From Pseudomonadota bacterium (lineage in GTDB: Bacteria; Pseudomonadota; Alphaproteobacteria; Rhizobiales; Hyphomicrobiaceae): a stretch of DNA of 64,000 nucleotides. This document shows, piece by piece, positions 8,524 to 17,573 of this stretch. The stretch lies in NCBI GenBank assembly GCA_023410905.1, contig JAEYPL010000284.1, positions 1 to 64,000 of the forward strand. Direction: 5' to 3'. A program made the translations under genes and the position numbers. Below the pieces are notes generated by a model. That model made no database searches and had not been told where the DNA came from. It saw only the letters and a program-made list of their open reading frames with translations. Positions within the stretch are counted from its first letter, which is position 1, and each line of letters opens with the position of its first letter.

Positions 8524-9423
8524 TTGAATCTCGATGCACTCACGGAGTGCCTAACCTCCGCCTCCTGCCTCGTCACTCAGACGACGAGCGGTCTCATCAT
8601 CGGAATGCTGCTGTTCCTCGTGGCGGCCGGGCTCACTCTCATTTTCGGTGTGCTCAAGGTCGTCAACTTCACGCACGGCTCGTTCTACATGCTCGGTGCG
8701 TACCTGGCGTTCACCGTAAACGGGCTGACCGACAGCTACTTCCTCTCTGTTCTGGCCGCCGCCGCCGGCGTAGGGCTGTTCGCGCTGATATTCGAGCGCT
8801 TCTTCATGAGCAAAGTGTACGGCTCGAACGTGCTCATGCAGCTCCTGGTCTGCTACGCCTTCATCCTCATTCTGGATGATGCCGTGAAGATCATCTGGGG
8901 GCCGGAATTCAAGTCGATGGGCATGGCAACGGCCTTCCAGAAGCCACCGCTCTTCATCGCCGGCGGCATTGTCCCGGTGTTTTACCTCTTCCTGATCATC
9001 GTCACGCTCGTCATCTCGGCCGTGCTCTATCTGGTCATCACGCGCACCAAGTTCGGCACGGTCGTTCGCGCGGCGGCGGTCAATCCGAGCATGGTCTCTG
9101 CGCTCGGTATCAACACGGGCCTCGTGTACAGCGGCGTGTTCGTCCTCGGCGGCATGCTCGCCGGACTGGCGGGCGGCCTCGCCGCACCTGTCCGCTCTTT
9201 GACCGCAGGCATGGGTTTCTCGATCCTCATCGAGTCCTTCATCGTCACGGTCATCGGCGGCATGGGATCGATCGCCGGCGCGCTACTCGGCTCGATCTTG
9301 ATCGGCCTCGTGCGCTCATTTGGCTCGATCGGTTTCCCTCTTTTCGTCGAGGGGCTGATGTTCCTGCTGATGGCGGTGATCCTCATCATCAAGCCGAGCG
9401 GACTGCTCGGCAAGGAGGGGTGA
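8524..9423 (+). CDS. ABC importer permease, LivH type
   Basis: Inner-membrane permease of 299 residues with about eight hydrophobic segments. The family signature is visible in LTLIFGVLKVVNFTHGSFYMLGAYLAF near residues 38-64, and the cytoplasmic loop that contacts the ATPase is at GTVVRAAAVNPSMVSALGI. The start is a TTG at 8524 preceded by GAGGTGA. No better ATG exists before the first membrane segment. It partners with the LivM-type permease four bases downstream. Confidence 0.92.
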   Translation: MNLDALTECLTSASCLVTQTTSGLIIGMLLFLVAAGLTLIFGVLKVVNFTHGSFYMLGAYLAFTVNGLTDSYFLSVLAAAAGVGLFALIFERFFMSKVYGSNVLMQLLVCYAFILILDDAVKIIWGPEFKSMGMATAFQKPPLFIAGGIVPVFYLFLIIVTLVISAVLYLVITRTKFGTVVRAAAVNPSMVSALGINTGLVYSGVFVLGGMLAGLAGGLAAPVRSLTAGMGFSILIESFIVTVIGGMGSIAGALLGSILIGLVRSFGSIGFPLFVEGLMFLLMAVILIIKPSGLLGKEG

Positions 9424-9427
9424 GGCC

Positions 9428-10408
9428 ATGCTATCGAGCCGCCCCAATCTCGCCCGCGATGTTTCGATAGCCGCGGTCGCGCTGATCGTCCTGCTGCTCC
9501 TGCCGTACATCTGGCCGAGCCGGATGATCAACGACCTCGTGATTCGCGTAGCCGCCTTCGCCCTCTTCGCGACATCTCTGAATCTGCTCGTCGGTTACAC
9601 GGGCATGGTCTCGTTCGGCCACGGCATGTTTTTCGGCTTCGGCGCCTATGCCTTCGGCCTTTCCATGCAGCGTCTCGGCGTTTCGATCCCGACGGCAATT
9701 CTCATTACGATCGTCTCAAGTGCACTTCTGGGCCTCGTCGTCGGCGCCATTAGCATTCGCTTGAAGGACATCTACTTCTCCTTCATAACGCTCGCTTTCC
9801 AGATGCTGCTCTACAGCACGGTGATCGCCTGGGTTCCGCTGACAGGCGGCGACCAGGGGCTCATGGGCGGCATCCCGCGCCCGCCCTTCCTCGGCATCGA
9901 CCTGTCGATCGAATCGCACCGCTATGCTTTCGCGGTGACGTTCATGGTCATCGGCCTGCTCATCCTGCGCCAGATCGTCGAGTCGCCCTTCGGCTACACG
10001 CTTCGCATGATCCGCGACAATACGGAGCGCGCGACCTTCCTCGGCATCAATGTCTTCCGCGCAAAGCTGACGGCCTTCGTGATCGCCGGCGTGTTCGGCT
10101 CGCTCGGCGGCATGGTCATGGCTCTCTTCGTCTCGGGCGCCTACCCGGAGTTCGTGAACTGGACGATGTCGGGCGAAGGCATCTTCATGATCATGCTCGG
10201 TGGGCTCTCGACGTTCATCGGCCCGGCCGCAGGCGCGCTGATCCTTTCGTTGCTGAATGATGTGATCACGCGCGGCACCGAGCATCATGGGCTGTTCCTC
10301 GGCGCCGTAATTCTGTTGTTCGCGCTTGGCCTGCGGAAGGGCGTGACGGACTTCGTCGCGGATTGGTTCCGCGCGCGCCGTGAGGCCAGCAGCAGGAGCG
10401 GGAGCTGA
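9428..10408 (+). CDS. ABC importer permease, LivM type
   Basis: Second inner-membrane permease (326 aa). The LivM signature SLNLLVGYTGMVSFGHGMFFGFGAYAFG lies near residues 49-76, followed by multiple hydrophobic helices. The coupling loop GYTLRMIRDNTERATFLGINVF is at about residue 190-212. It forms a heterodimer with the LivH-type protein encoded just upstream. The stop at 10408 precedes the ATPase start by four bases. Confidence 0.92.
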   Translation: MLSSRPNLARDVSIAAVALIVLLLLPYIWPSRMINDLVIRVAAFALFATSLNLLVGYTGMVSFGHGMFFGFGAYAFGLSMQRLGVSIPTAILITIVSSALLGLVVGAISIRLKDIYFSFITLAFQMLLYSTVIAWVPLTGGDQGLMGGIPRPPFLGIDLSIESHRYAFAVTFMVIGLLILRQIVESPFGYTLRMIRDNTERATFLGINVFRAKLTAFVIAGVFGSLGGMVMALFVSGAYPEFVNWTMSGEGIFMIMLGGLSTFIGPAAGALILSLLNDVITRGTEHHGLFLGAVILLFALGLRKGVTDFVADWFRARREASSRSGS

Positions 10409-10412
10409 CGCC

Positions 10413-11168
10413 ATGCTCGAGGTCAAAGGTCTCTTCAAATCCTTCGGCGGCGTCGCGGCCATCTCGGACGTCAACATCGACTTCCCGACGGGCTCGCTCA
10501 CGGCGATCATCGGGCCGAACGGCGCCGGCAAGAGCACGTTCTTCAATCTCCTCAGCGGCGGCCTCATCCCGGACAAAGGTTCTGTCACCTTCAATGGTGA
10601 AAGCCTCATTGGCCGCTCGCGGGCGCAGATCATCGATGCGGGTATCGGCCGAGCCTTCCAGGTTGCGCGCATCTTCCCGACGCTCACCGTCGAAGAGAGC
10701 CTGCTCGGCGCCGTCACGGCGCATCGCCGACGCGCGCAGAACATCACGCATCGCTTTCCGCTACCCGAGATGCGTGATCGTGCGCACGAGGTCGCCGAGA
10801 TGCTGGGTCTGACCGAGAAACTCGGCGTGACCTCCGCAAATCTCTCCCACGGCGATCAGAAGCTGCTCGATATCGCACTCGCGCTGGTACTCGATCCCAA
10901 GGTGCTCCTGCTCGACGAGCCGACGGCGGGCATGGGGCCTGACGAGCGCTGGCGCATGATCGAGCGCGTGCATGAGCTCTGGGAGCGCGAGAAGCTCACG
11001 CTGGTCTTTATCGAGCACGATATGGACATCGTCTTCAAGATTGCGCCGAAGATCTCGGTGCTCTGCTATGGCCGGCTGCTCGCCGAGGGTACACCCGACG
11101 AAATCCGCACCAACCCGGCGGTCATCGAAGCCTATCTCGGCACGAGCCACGAGGAGGCAGCAGTATGA
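10413..11168 (+). CDS. ABC importer ATPase, LivG type
   Basis: ATP-binding subunit of 251 residues. Walker A is GPNGAGKST, the signature is NLSHGDQK (a GDQ variant common in LivG), and Walker B is LLLDEPTAGM followed by the H-loop in IEHDMDIVF. The ATG at 10413 was chosen because it directly precedes the family start MLEVKGL. An in-frame GTG at 10380 would overlap the permease gene. Translation is coupled to the next ATPase gene through an ATGA overlap. Confidence 0.93.
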   Translation: MLEVKGLFKSFGGVAAISDVNIDFPTGSLTAIIGPNGAGKSTFFNLLSGGLIPDKGSVTFNGESLIGRSRAQIIDAGIGRAFQVARIFPTLTVEESLLGAVTAHRRRAQNITHRFPLPEMRDRAHEVAEMLGLTEKLGVTSANLSHGDQKLLDIALALVLDPKVLLLDEPTAGMGPDERWRMIERVHELWEREKLTLVFIEHDMDIVFKIAPKISVLCYGRLLAEGTPDEIRTNPAVIEAYLGTSHEEAAV

Positions 11169-11881
11169 GCGTCAGCCCGATCGTTCGCGTCGATTGCCTC
11201 GACGTCTTCTACGGCAAGAGCCAGATTCTTTTCGGCGTCGGCCTCGATCTCAAGGAGGGTCAAACGCTGGCCCTGCTCGGCCGCAACGGCGCCGGCAAGA
11301 GCACGACCATGAAGGCCATTGCCGGCGTCGCACCGCCGCGCCGTGGCGTCGTCGAGGTTGCCGGGACGAACGTTGCCGGTCGCGCACCGCACGTGATTGC
11401 GCGCACAGGCATCGGCTTCGTGCCGGAGGATCGCCAGATCTTCCCCGAACACACGGTCGAGGAGAACCTCGAGATCGGTGCCAAGAAAGGCCCCAATGGC
11501 CAGGACGACTGGTCATTGAAGCGCGTGTTCGAGGTGTTTCCGCTGCTCGAACCGCTGCGTTACCGCATGGGCGGTCGTCTCTCGGGCGGTGAACAGCAGA
11601 TGCTGGCCATCGCCCGCACGCTGATGGGCAACCCGATCGTGCTGCTGCTCGACGAGCCGAGCGAGGGCCTCGCGCCGATCGTCGTCGCGCGTATCGGCGA
11701 GTTGCTGAAGACGCTGCGCAAGACGGGCGCGACGACGCTGATCGCCGAGCAGAACATGCACTTCTGCCTCGGCGTTGCCGATGATGCCGTCGTCATCGAC
11801 AAAGGCGCGATCGTCTACCGTGATACGATTTCCGGCCTGAAGGCCAACGAGGAGGTCCGGCGGCGCTATCTCGCCATGTGA
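11165..11881 (+). CDS. ABC importer ATPase, LivF type
   Basis: Second ATP-binding subunit (238 aa). Walker A is GRNGAGKST, the signature LSGGEQQM, and Walker B LLLDEPSEGLAP, with the H-loop position replaced by Gln in AEQNMHF as is usual in LivF. It completes a five-component Liv-type importer with the binding protein, two permeases and the LivG-type ATPase. The stop codon is followed within 50 bases by the MmgE/PrpD start, so the enzymes are transcribed with the transporter. Confidence 0.93.
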   Translation: MSVSPIVRVDCLDVFYGKSQILFGVGLDLKEGQTLALLGRNGAGKSTTMKAIAGVAPPRRGVVEVAGTNVAGRAPHVIARTGIGFVPEDRQIFPEHTVEENLEIGAKKGPNGQDDWSLKRVFEVFPLLEPLRYRMGGRLSGGEQQMLAIARTLMGNPIVLLLDEPSEGLAPIVVARIGELLKTLRKTGATTLIAEQNMHFCLGVADDAVVIDKGAIVYRDTISGLKANEEVRRRYLAM

Positions 11882-11928
11882 TGGTGGCGCCAGGGCCCGA
11901 TAGCGAGTCCACCAGCGAGGAGAACGCC

Positions 11929-13290
11929 ATGACGACGCTGGCCACACATATCGCCCGTTTCACCTCCGCGCTCGACGCGAAGACCATGCCGCCCGAGGTC
12001 GTCGAGAAGGCACGCGCCTGCCTGCTCAATGCCTACGGCATGGGCCTCGACTGCCACGACACGCCCTATGCGCCCGTCGCGCGCGTGGCGGCACTGGCAC
12101 TCGATGGCGAGGTGTCAAACGGCGCGACCATGCTCGCAGATGGACGCCGCACCACTGTCGGCGGCGCGTGCCTCGCGAATGCGGCGCTGTTTCATGGCCG
12201 CGCGCAGGAGGACTCCTCCGGCGCCGCGCACTTCGGCACCATCCTCGTGCCGCTCCTCACCGCAATGATCGAGACACGCCGCGCGCCGCTTTCCGAACTC
12301 ATCCCGGCGCTCGTAGCAGGCTACGAGGCCGGCGGCCTGCTCGAGAAGGCGTTTGCCATCAACACCACGCCGGGCGGCTTCCGCTCGACAGCGACGTACG
12401 GCGTTGTCGCAGCAGCCGCAGCGACAAGCCGCCTGCTTCGCCTCGACGCCGAGCGCACGGCGGCAGCACTCGGCAATGCGGTGTCCTTCACAGGTGGCGT
12501 TCTGCAGTCCTTCGTCGATGGCACGGACGAGTGGCGCTATCAGCCAGGGCTCATTGGTCGCAATGGCTTGGTGGCCGCCGAGTTGGCACGCGCCGGTTCG
12601 GTGTCGGCGCCCTATGCGCTCGAAGGCAAAGCCGGTCTCGTGCGTGCGTTCGGCCGCACCGAGCCCGATGTCGCGGCGCTCGCGGGATCGCTCGGCAAGG
12701 AATGGTTCATCCATCGCGTGACTTTCAAGCCCTTCCCCGTCTGCGCCTTCAACCAGACGCCGGTCACCGGCGCGTTGGAGCTTCGCAAGGACCTCGGCAG
12801 CGCGAAGATCAAGTCCGTCAAGGTGCGCATGAACCCGTACGAGTGCGGTTATGCGGGCATGGACGCCGTCGGGCCGTTCAGCACGATCTCCGGCACCTTG
12901 ATGAGTATTCCGTTCTGCATCTCCTCGACGCTACTTCACGGCATCCCGGACATGAAGCGCATGACCACGTACGACGATCCGGTCGTGAATGGGCTCGTCG
13001 GGCGCATCGCACTTGTCGCTGATGCGAATGTACCTATCCTGAGCGCCATCATCGAAATCGAGACCGAGGATGGCCGCCGCCTCGTGCGCGACCAGCGCAT
13101 GACAACGGATGACTATAACTACGATCGCGCTGGCGTCTCCCAACTCGTGCGGCGCATTGGCGCCGAGCAAGCTGTGCCATCGCAAGCCTTCGATATGCTG
13201 GAGCGCTTTGTCGATCGCCTGCCCGATGGCACGATCGAAGATGTGCTCGGCGCCTTCCGCCTGCTGGAGCCTCGGCGCAAGGCCGCCTGA
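11929..13290 (+). CDS. MmgE/PrpD family protein
   Basis: Member of the MmgE/PrpD fold (453 aa), which includes 2-methylcitrate dehydratase and cis-aconitate decarboxylase. Many members have no known reaction. Family features seen are the helical domain start TLATHIARFTSALDAKTMPPEVVEKARAC-like segment, GRAQEDSS near residue 90, and FKPFPVCAFNQTP near residue 270. The ATG at 11929 has a GCGAGGAG ribosome site and matches the family N-terminus better than the in-frame GTG overlapping the livF stop. It is placed between a transporter and an acyl-CoA ligase, so it may dehydrate or isomerise the imported acid. The reaction is unknown. Confidence 0.85.
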   Translation: MTTLATHIARFTSALDAKTMPPEVVEKARACLLNAYGMGLDCHDTPYAPVARVAALALDGEVSNGATMLADGRRTTVGGACLANAALFHGRAQEDSSGAAHFGTILVPLLTAMIETRRAPLSELIPALVAGYEAGGLLEKAFAINTTPGGFRSTATYGVVAAAAATSRLLRLDAERTAAALGNAVSFTGGVLQSFVDGTDEWRYQPGLIGRNGLVAAELARAGSVSAPYALEGKAGLVRAFGRTEPDVAALAGSLGKEWFIHRVTFKPFPVCAFNQTPVTGALELRKDLGSAKIKSVKVRMNPYECGYAGMDAVGPFSTISGTLMSIPFCISSTLLHGIPDMKRMTTYDDPVVNGLVGRIALVADANVPILSAIIEIETEDGRRLVRDQRMTTDDYNYDRAGVSQLVRRIGAEQAVPSQAFDMLERFVDRLPDGTIEDVLGAFRLLEPRRKAA

Positions 13291-13320
13291 GGCGCGGCAG
13301 TCGCTCAGGAGTTATGCGAA

Positions 13321-14913
13321 ATGTCCGACGTCAAGTGCGAGCCCTTTACGCTCGGTGGACTATTGCGAACGGCCGCAGAGCGCCACGGCGCGCGCACGTT
13401 CCTCGAGTTTCAGGACGCAACGCAGACTTACGCCGAAGCCGACGCGCGCGCCAACCGCACGGCCAATGGCCTTCTGGCGCTCGACGCCGGCAAGGATAGC
13501 AAGATCGCGATCATGGCGATGAATGGGCCGGGCTTCATCGATGCCTGGCTCGGCGCGGCGCGCACGGGCGCTGTCTATGTCCCGATCAATACCGACTACA
13601 AGGGCGATATCCTCCGCTATCAGCTCGGCAAGGCGGATGTCTCGCATATCGTCATCGATCCCGATTTCGTCGATCGGCTGGAAGCCGTCGCTGCGGATTT
13701 ACCGAGCCTGCGCCATGTGATCCTGACCGCGCCGATGGCAGGTGCACCGCGTACACTTCGAGGAGGCATTTCCGTCTCGACCCTCACCGATGTCATGAGC
13801 GCACCGGACCGCGATCCGGGCATCGAAATAGTACCCTCCGATCCGCTGGCGATCAGCTTCACGTCCGGAACGACAGGCCCATCGAAAGGCGTGCTCGCGA
13901 GTCACGCGCACGTCATCACGTTCGCGCGCGACTGGATCATGTCCACGGACTACGCCGAGGGCCAGTCGATCTACACCTGCATGCCGCTGTTTCATGCGGT
14001 GGCGTCGTGGCTCGGTGTTGTCCCGGCGATCATCAATGGCGGGCGCATCGCCATCGTGCCGCGCTTCTCCGCATCAGGCTTCTGGGACGACGTGCGCAAG
14101 TATCGCGCAGATGTCGCGCACGGCATTTTCTCCATGGTGCCGATCCTGCTGAAGCAGCCGCCACGCGCCGACGATGCCGATCAGCCGGCGCGCCGCTTCT
14201 ACTTTGCCAAGGTCAATGACGAGTTCGAGCGCCGCTTCAACTGCAAGATCGTCGAGGTATATGGCGCCACGGAAACCGGCATCGTGACGGTAACGCCCCC
14301 GGGCGGTGAGCGCCGCAAGGATTCCTGCGGTAAGCCGAACTCCGCGACATTCGATGTCATGATCGCCAACGAACGCGACGAGCCTGTTGCCGTCGGCGAA
14401 GTCGGTGAGATCCTGGTGCGTCCGAAGCGCCCGTACGCCATGCTCTCCGCGTACTACAACAGCCCCGAGGCGACGATCGAAGCTTTCCGGAACTTCTGGT
14501 TCCACACGGGCGACAACGCACGGGCGGACGCCGACGGCTACTATTACTTTGTCGATCGCAAGAAGGATTCGATCCGCCGCCGCGGCGAGAACATCTCGTC
14601 ATCCGAAGTCGAGGCGACGCTCAACCGCCATCCGGCGATCCTCGAATGTGCCGTCGTCGCGGCCCCCTCGGAACTCGGTGAGGACGAAGTCAAGGCTGTG
14701 GTCGTGCTGCGAGAGGGCGCAACGGCGACAGCCGACGAGCTGTGGGACTTCTGCGACGAGCACATGCCGCGCTTTTGGGTGCCGCGCTTCATCGAGTTCC
14801 GGCGCGAAATGCCCAAGACGCCTAGCCAGAAAATCCAGAAATACCTGCTGCGCGCGGGTCACGATCAAGGTGAAGTTTTCGAGCGCGCGGCAATTGGAAG
14901 GCGCACGACATGA
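13321..14913 (+). CDS. AMP-dependent acyl-CoA ligase (530 aa)
   Basis: Full-length ANL-superfamily acyl-CoA synthetase. The P-loop reads FTSGTTGPSKG, the adenylation motif YGATETG, the hinge region FHTGDNARADADGYYYFVDRKKD, and the C-terminal catalytic Lys is about residue 504 in PSQKIQK. The closest family feel is the crotonobetaine/carnitine-CoA ligase group, but this is only an impression. It is the second ligase of the island and probably activates the compound brought in by the adjoining importer. The start codon overlaps nothing upstream, and its stop overlaps the next gene as ATGA. Confidence 0.92.
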   Translation: MSDVKCEPFTLGGLLRTAAERHGARTFLEFQDATQTYAEADARANRTANGLLALDAGKDSKIAIMAMNGPGFIDAWLGAARTGAVYVPINTDYKGDILRYQLGKADVSHIVIDPDFVDRLEAVAADLPSLRHVILTAPMAGAPRTLRGGISVSTLTDVMSAPDRDPGIEIVPSDPLAISFTSGTTGPSKGVLASHAHVITFARDWIMSTDYAEGQSIYTCMPLFHAVASWLGVVPAIINGGRIAIVPRFSASGFWDDVRKYRADVAHGIFSMVPILLKQPPRADDADQPARRFYFAKVNDEFERRFNCKIVEVYGATETGIVTVTPPGGERRKDSCGKPNSATFDVMIANERDEPVAVGEVGEILVRPKRPYAMLSAYYNSPEATIEAFRNFWFHTGDNARADADGYYYFVDRKKDSIRRRGENISSSEVEATLNRHPAILECAVVAAPSELGEDEVKAVVVLREGATATADELWDFCDEHMPRFWVPRFIEFRREMPKTPSQKIQKYLLRAGHDQGEVFERAAIGRRTT

Positions 14914-15536
14914 CGAAGCGAACGATCAAGGTCTACTCGGATTACAAGAGCCCCTACGCCTATCTCGCCAAGGATCTCGTTTACGACCTCGAGCGCGAGA
15001 CGGGCGTGGAGATCGACTGGCTCCCATACACGCTCGATATTCCGGCCTATCTCGGCAGTGCCAAACTCGATGCGAGTGGAGGCGTGGCCGAGCAAAGCCG
15101 CAATGCGCATCAGTGGCGGCGCGTCAAGTACAGCTACATGGACTGCCGGCGCGAGGCCAATCGGCGAGGCTTGACCATCCGCGGCACGCAGAAAATATGG
15201 GACTCGTCGCTAGCCAACATGGGCATGCTCTTCGCCAAGGATCGCGGCGTGTTCCGCTGCTATCACGACCGCGTGTTCGAGCGCTTCTGGAAGCGGGAAC
15301 TCGACATCGAGAGCGTGCCTGTTCTGGCTGCCCTGCTCGCGGAGTGCGGCGCCGACGCATCGGACTTTGTTTCCTATGTCGAGAGTGAAGGGCGCGAACT
15401 GCTGAAGCAAGTACAGGCGGATGCGGAAGCCGCCGGCGTGTTCGGCGTGACGAGCGTCCTGCTCCCTGATGGCGATCTATACTGGGGTCGCGAGCACTTC
15501 CCCACGCTGACCGAGATGCTTCGCGCGCAACATTGA
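14910..15536 (+). CDS. DsbA-family protein, 2-hydroxychromene-2-carboxylate isomerase-like
   Basis: Thioredoxin-fold protein of 208 residues in the DsbA/GST-kappa group that includes HCCA isomerase. The N-terminus KVYSDYKSPYAYLAKDLVY has Ser-Pro in place of the CxxC of oxidoreductases, as in glutathione-dependent isomerases. The C-terminal GVFGVTSVLLPDGDLYWGREH is the conserved cis-Pro-region-like end of the family. It is translationally coupled to the acyl-CoA ligase and ends the operon. In aromatic pathways such proteins isomerise ring-cleavage products using glutathione. Whether that applies here is open. Confidence 0.85.
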   Translation: MTKRTIKVYSDYKSPYAYLAKDLVYDLERETGVEIDWLPYTLDIPAYLGSAKLDASGGVAEQSRNAHQWRRVKYSYMDCRREANRRGLTIRGTQKIWDSSLANMGMLFAKDRGVFRCYHDRVFERFWKRELDIESVPVLAALLAECGADASDFVSYVESEGRELLKQVQADAEAAGVFGVTSVLLPDGDLYWGREHFPTLTEMLRAQH

Positions 15537-15550
15537 TGATGGCCGCCGCG

Positions 15551-17275
15551 CTATTTGGCGTCCGCACAGTCGCGAAGGATCTGCAGCTGCTCTTCGCTGA
15601 AGTATTCTATGCGGCGGTTCGCATTGCGATGTGACAAGTGCAGGCAAAGATCGGCCGCTATGGTTCGCGTGTAGTCGCGCGTAACCTCATTGATCTCCTC
15701 CTGCTCAAGATAGCGCCGATTCTCGCTGACGAATTCCAGTGCAGCACGAGGGCTCTTGAACAGCAATCCAGTAAGAAGCGATCGCCGCTCGGATGGCGTC
15801 ATCTCGCTTATCGCCAGCGATCCCAGCGTGAAGTTCATCCACTTTTCGGAGTCCTCGCTCCGCCTTACCGCCATTTCTATGAGTGCTCTCATCTCCTTCG
15901 GCGTGAACATACCCTGCACCTTGTCCTTCGACAGTTTAGCCTGGGCAAAATCACCATAGTCGGCATCGGCCAGCACCTTCTGCATGAGCTCTTCACGCAA
16001 CTCGGCCGAGAAATTCAAGTTGGTAAGCGCCGTCAAGGCATAGGATGCCTTCGCCTTCACAATCCCCCTTATGGCGTCCTGCTGGGTCTCGGACGGAAGG
16101 CGTTCGCCGAAGAGCTCGAGAGCGCGCACTGCGACGCCCGGGCTGGATGAAAAGGTCTCGCGCATGCGCGAGGCCAGCTGCACAAGCTCGGAGTCGGTGA
16201 TGCGCAGTGCGATCGCATGATCGAGCAGTGCTGCGATACTCGCCTCGTCGATTGCCTTCGCACGTAGTGCACGGCGCTGCTCGGACTTCAACCGAACGAC
16301 TTTGGCAACGATGGCGGCGGCTTCGTTGCCGCCCTCGGGCGAGGCCATGATACGCGTGATCAACTCGGCGAGCTGATCGTCCGTTAGCCAGTAAGGCTTC
16401 TGCGCTACCTGGGAAATCTGCGAGATCGAATCGGCACATTCCAGGAGTGCCGCAAAGACCTGATCCCGGTCGACGAGTGGGGCGTCTGATTGCGTCAGCA
16501 GTCGCATCAGAGTCGGCGCGTGCTTCTCTTGCACGGCCTCCTTCTCGCTATAGAACTTGCTCCAGGTTGCGCCGAGCGCAGTCGCTTCGCTCTGGGGTAT
16601 CAAGGTCATCTTGATAGGGCACGCCGACTGAGCTCCGGTCGCGGCGGCCTGGCAGATCTTTTCAAGCACAACCTTGCGAGCGGCCTCGTCGTCGATGAGG
16701 GCAATTCTCGATGCGCGGGGCCGTTTGGCTTCCTCCTGCAGTATGGCATTAGCGGCGTTCGAGATCGGATCGAGCAGGTTATCCTGATCACGACGTGTCG
16801 CAATGTACGGCTCGGCGTAGCGGTAATTCAGAATGAGAGAATTCGTCGCCACAACACCGGAGGTATTGTGCACGATCCTGATGCGGGGGTTGTTGGTGAG
16901 AAGCCAGACATCATACCCCGGCTGCCGCGCCACATCACTTGCAAGTCGCACATGCCCGTCCCGATCGATGAGAGCTGCGGTATGCTGCACCTGAACCGCG
17001 GACGCCCACATCGGCACATAGAACCAGGTCACCAGGAGTGTCAGCCACGCGGAAGTGGCGATCAGCCTGTCGTCGTACGGCGAGAAAGCGAGCCTGATCA
17101 GAATCGCCAGCGAAGCGGACGTGAGGATAATCGGCCAAAAGCTGCCCGATATCGCCAGCCAGACGCTACCGCTCCAGCGGAGGTAGCAGGCCGCGCCAAG
17201 CCCAAGGAGGCAGGGGAGTGCCCCGTAAATGATGGCTCTGACTGTCCTACTCTGCCACCTCGGCGCGCGCTTCAT
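15551..17275 (-). CDS. hypothetical membrane-anchored protein (574 aa)
   Basis: I do not recognise this protein. Three hydrophobic segments lie near residues 12-32, 36-60 and 70-92, placing the N-terminus in the inner membrane. Residues about 95-240 form a mixed domain with a GYDVWLLTNNPRIRIVHN segment. The remaining 330 residues are almost entirely amphipathic helix with many Ala/Leu/Glu repeats, suggesting a helical-repeat scaffold. It converges with the DsbA-like gene (14 bases apart) and is divergent from amn, so it is a single-gene unit. Codon use and GC content look like those of the neighbours. Function unknown. Confidence 0.75.
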   Translation of the reverse strand: MKRAPRWQSRTVRAIIYGALPCLLGLGAACYLRWSGSVWLAISGSFWPIILTSASLAILIRLAFSPYDDRLIATSAWLTLLVTWFYVPMWASAVQVQHTAALIDRDGHVRLASDVARQPGYDVWLLTNNPRIRIVHNTSGVVATNSLILNYRYAEPYIATRRDQDNLLDPISNAANAILQEEAKRPRASRIALIDDEAARKVVLEKICQAAATGAQSACPIKMTLIPQSEATALGATWSKFYSEKEAVQEKHAPTLMRLLTQSDAPLVDRDQVFAALLECADSISQISQVAQKPYWLTDDQLAELITRIMASPEGGNEAAAIVAKVVRLKSEQRRALRAKAIDEASIAALLDHAIALRITDSELVQLASRMRETFSSSPGVAVRALELFGERLPSETQQDAIRGIVKAKASYALTALTNLNFSAELREELMQKVLADADYGDFAQAKLSKDKVQGMFTPKEMRALIEMAVRRSEDSEKWMNFTLGSLAISEMTPSERRSLLTGLLFKSPRAALEFVSENRRYLEQEEINEVTRDYTRTIAADLCLHLSHRNANRRIEYFSEEQLQILRDCADAK

Positions 17276-17573
17276 TTCTCGACCCTTTCGGCAAGGGCTT
17301 GGAGCCGGCAGGCAATGATACGCCTTTCAATTGATCTGCGCGATCAGATCGACCACGTTGATTTTACTGGATAGCGTCCGCACCTGCGTGCAGGGACGTT
17401 TTCGATATTCAATCGCGTTCGGAAACTCGTTACATGATTGATGTTACTTATATTCTGACCACACCTCATCGCGATCAACGACATCAGCCGGACACCACGA
17501 TCCCTTGTGCAAAGTCATATCACCGTGATTGATTGTCACTTTGCAGGTCGTGGCCGTAGCAGGAAGACTCTCC
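17276..17573. other. divergent intergenic region between the hypothetical membrane protein and amn
   Basis: Non-coding stretch of 298 bases, with lower GC between about 17320 and 17470 than its surroundings. It must hold the promoters of both flanking genes. A ribosome site AGGAAG lies about 10 bases upstream of the amn ATG. No clear operator, RNA gene or repeat was recognised. Confidence 0.5.
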
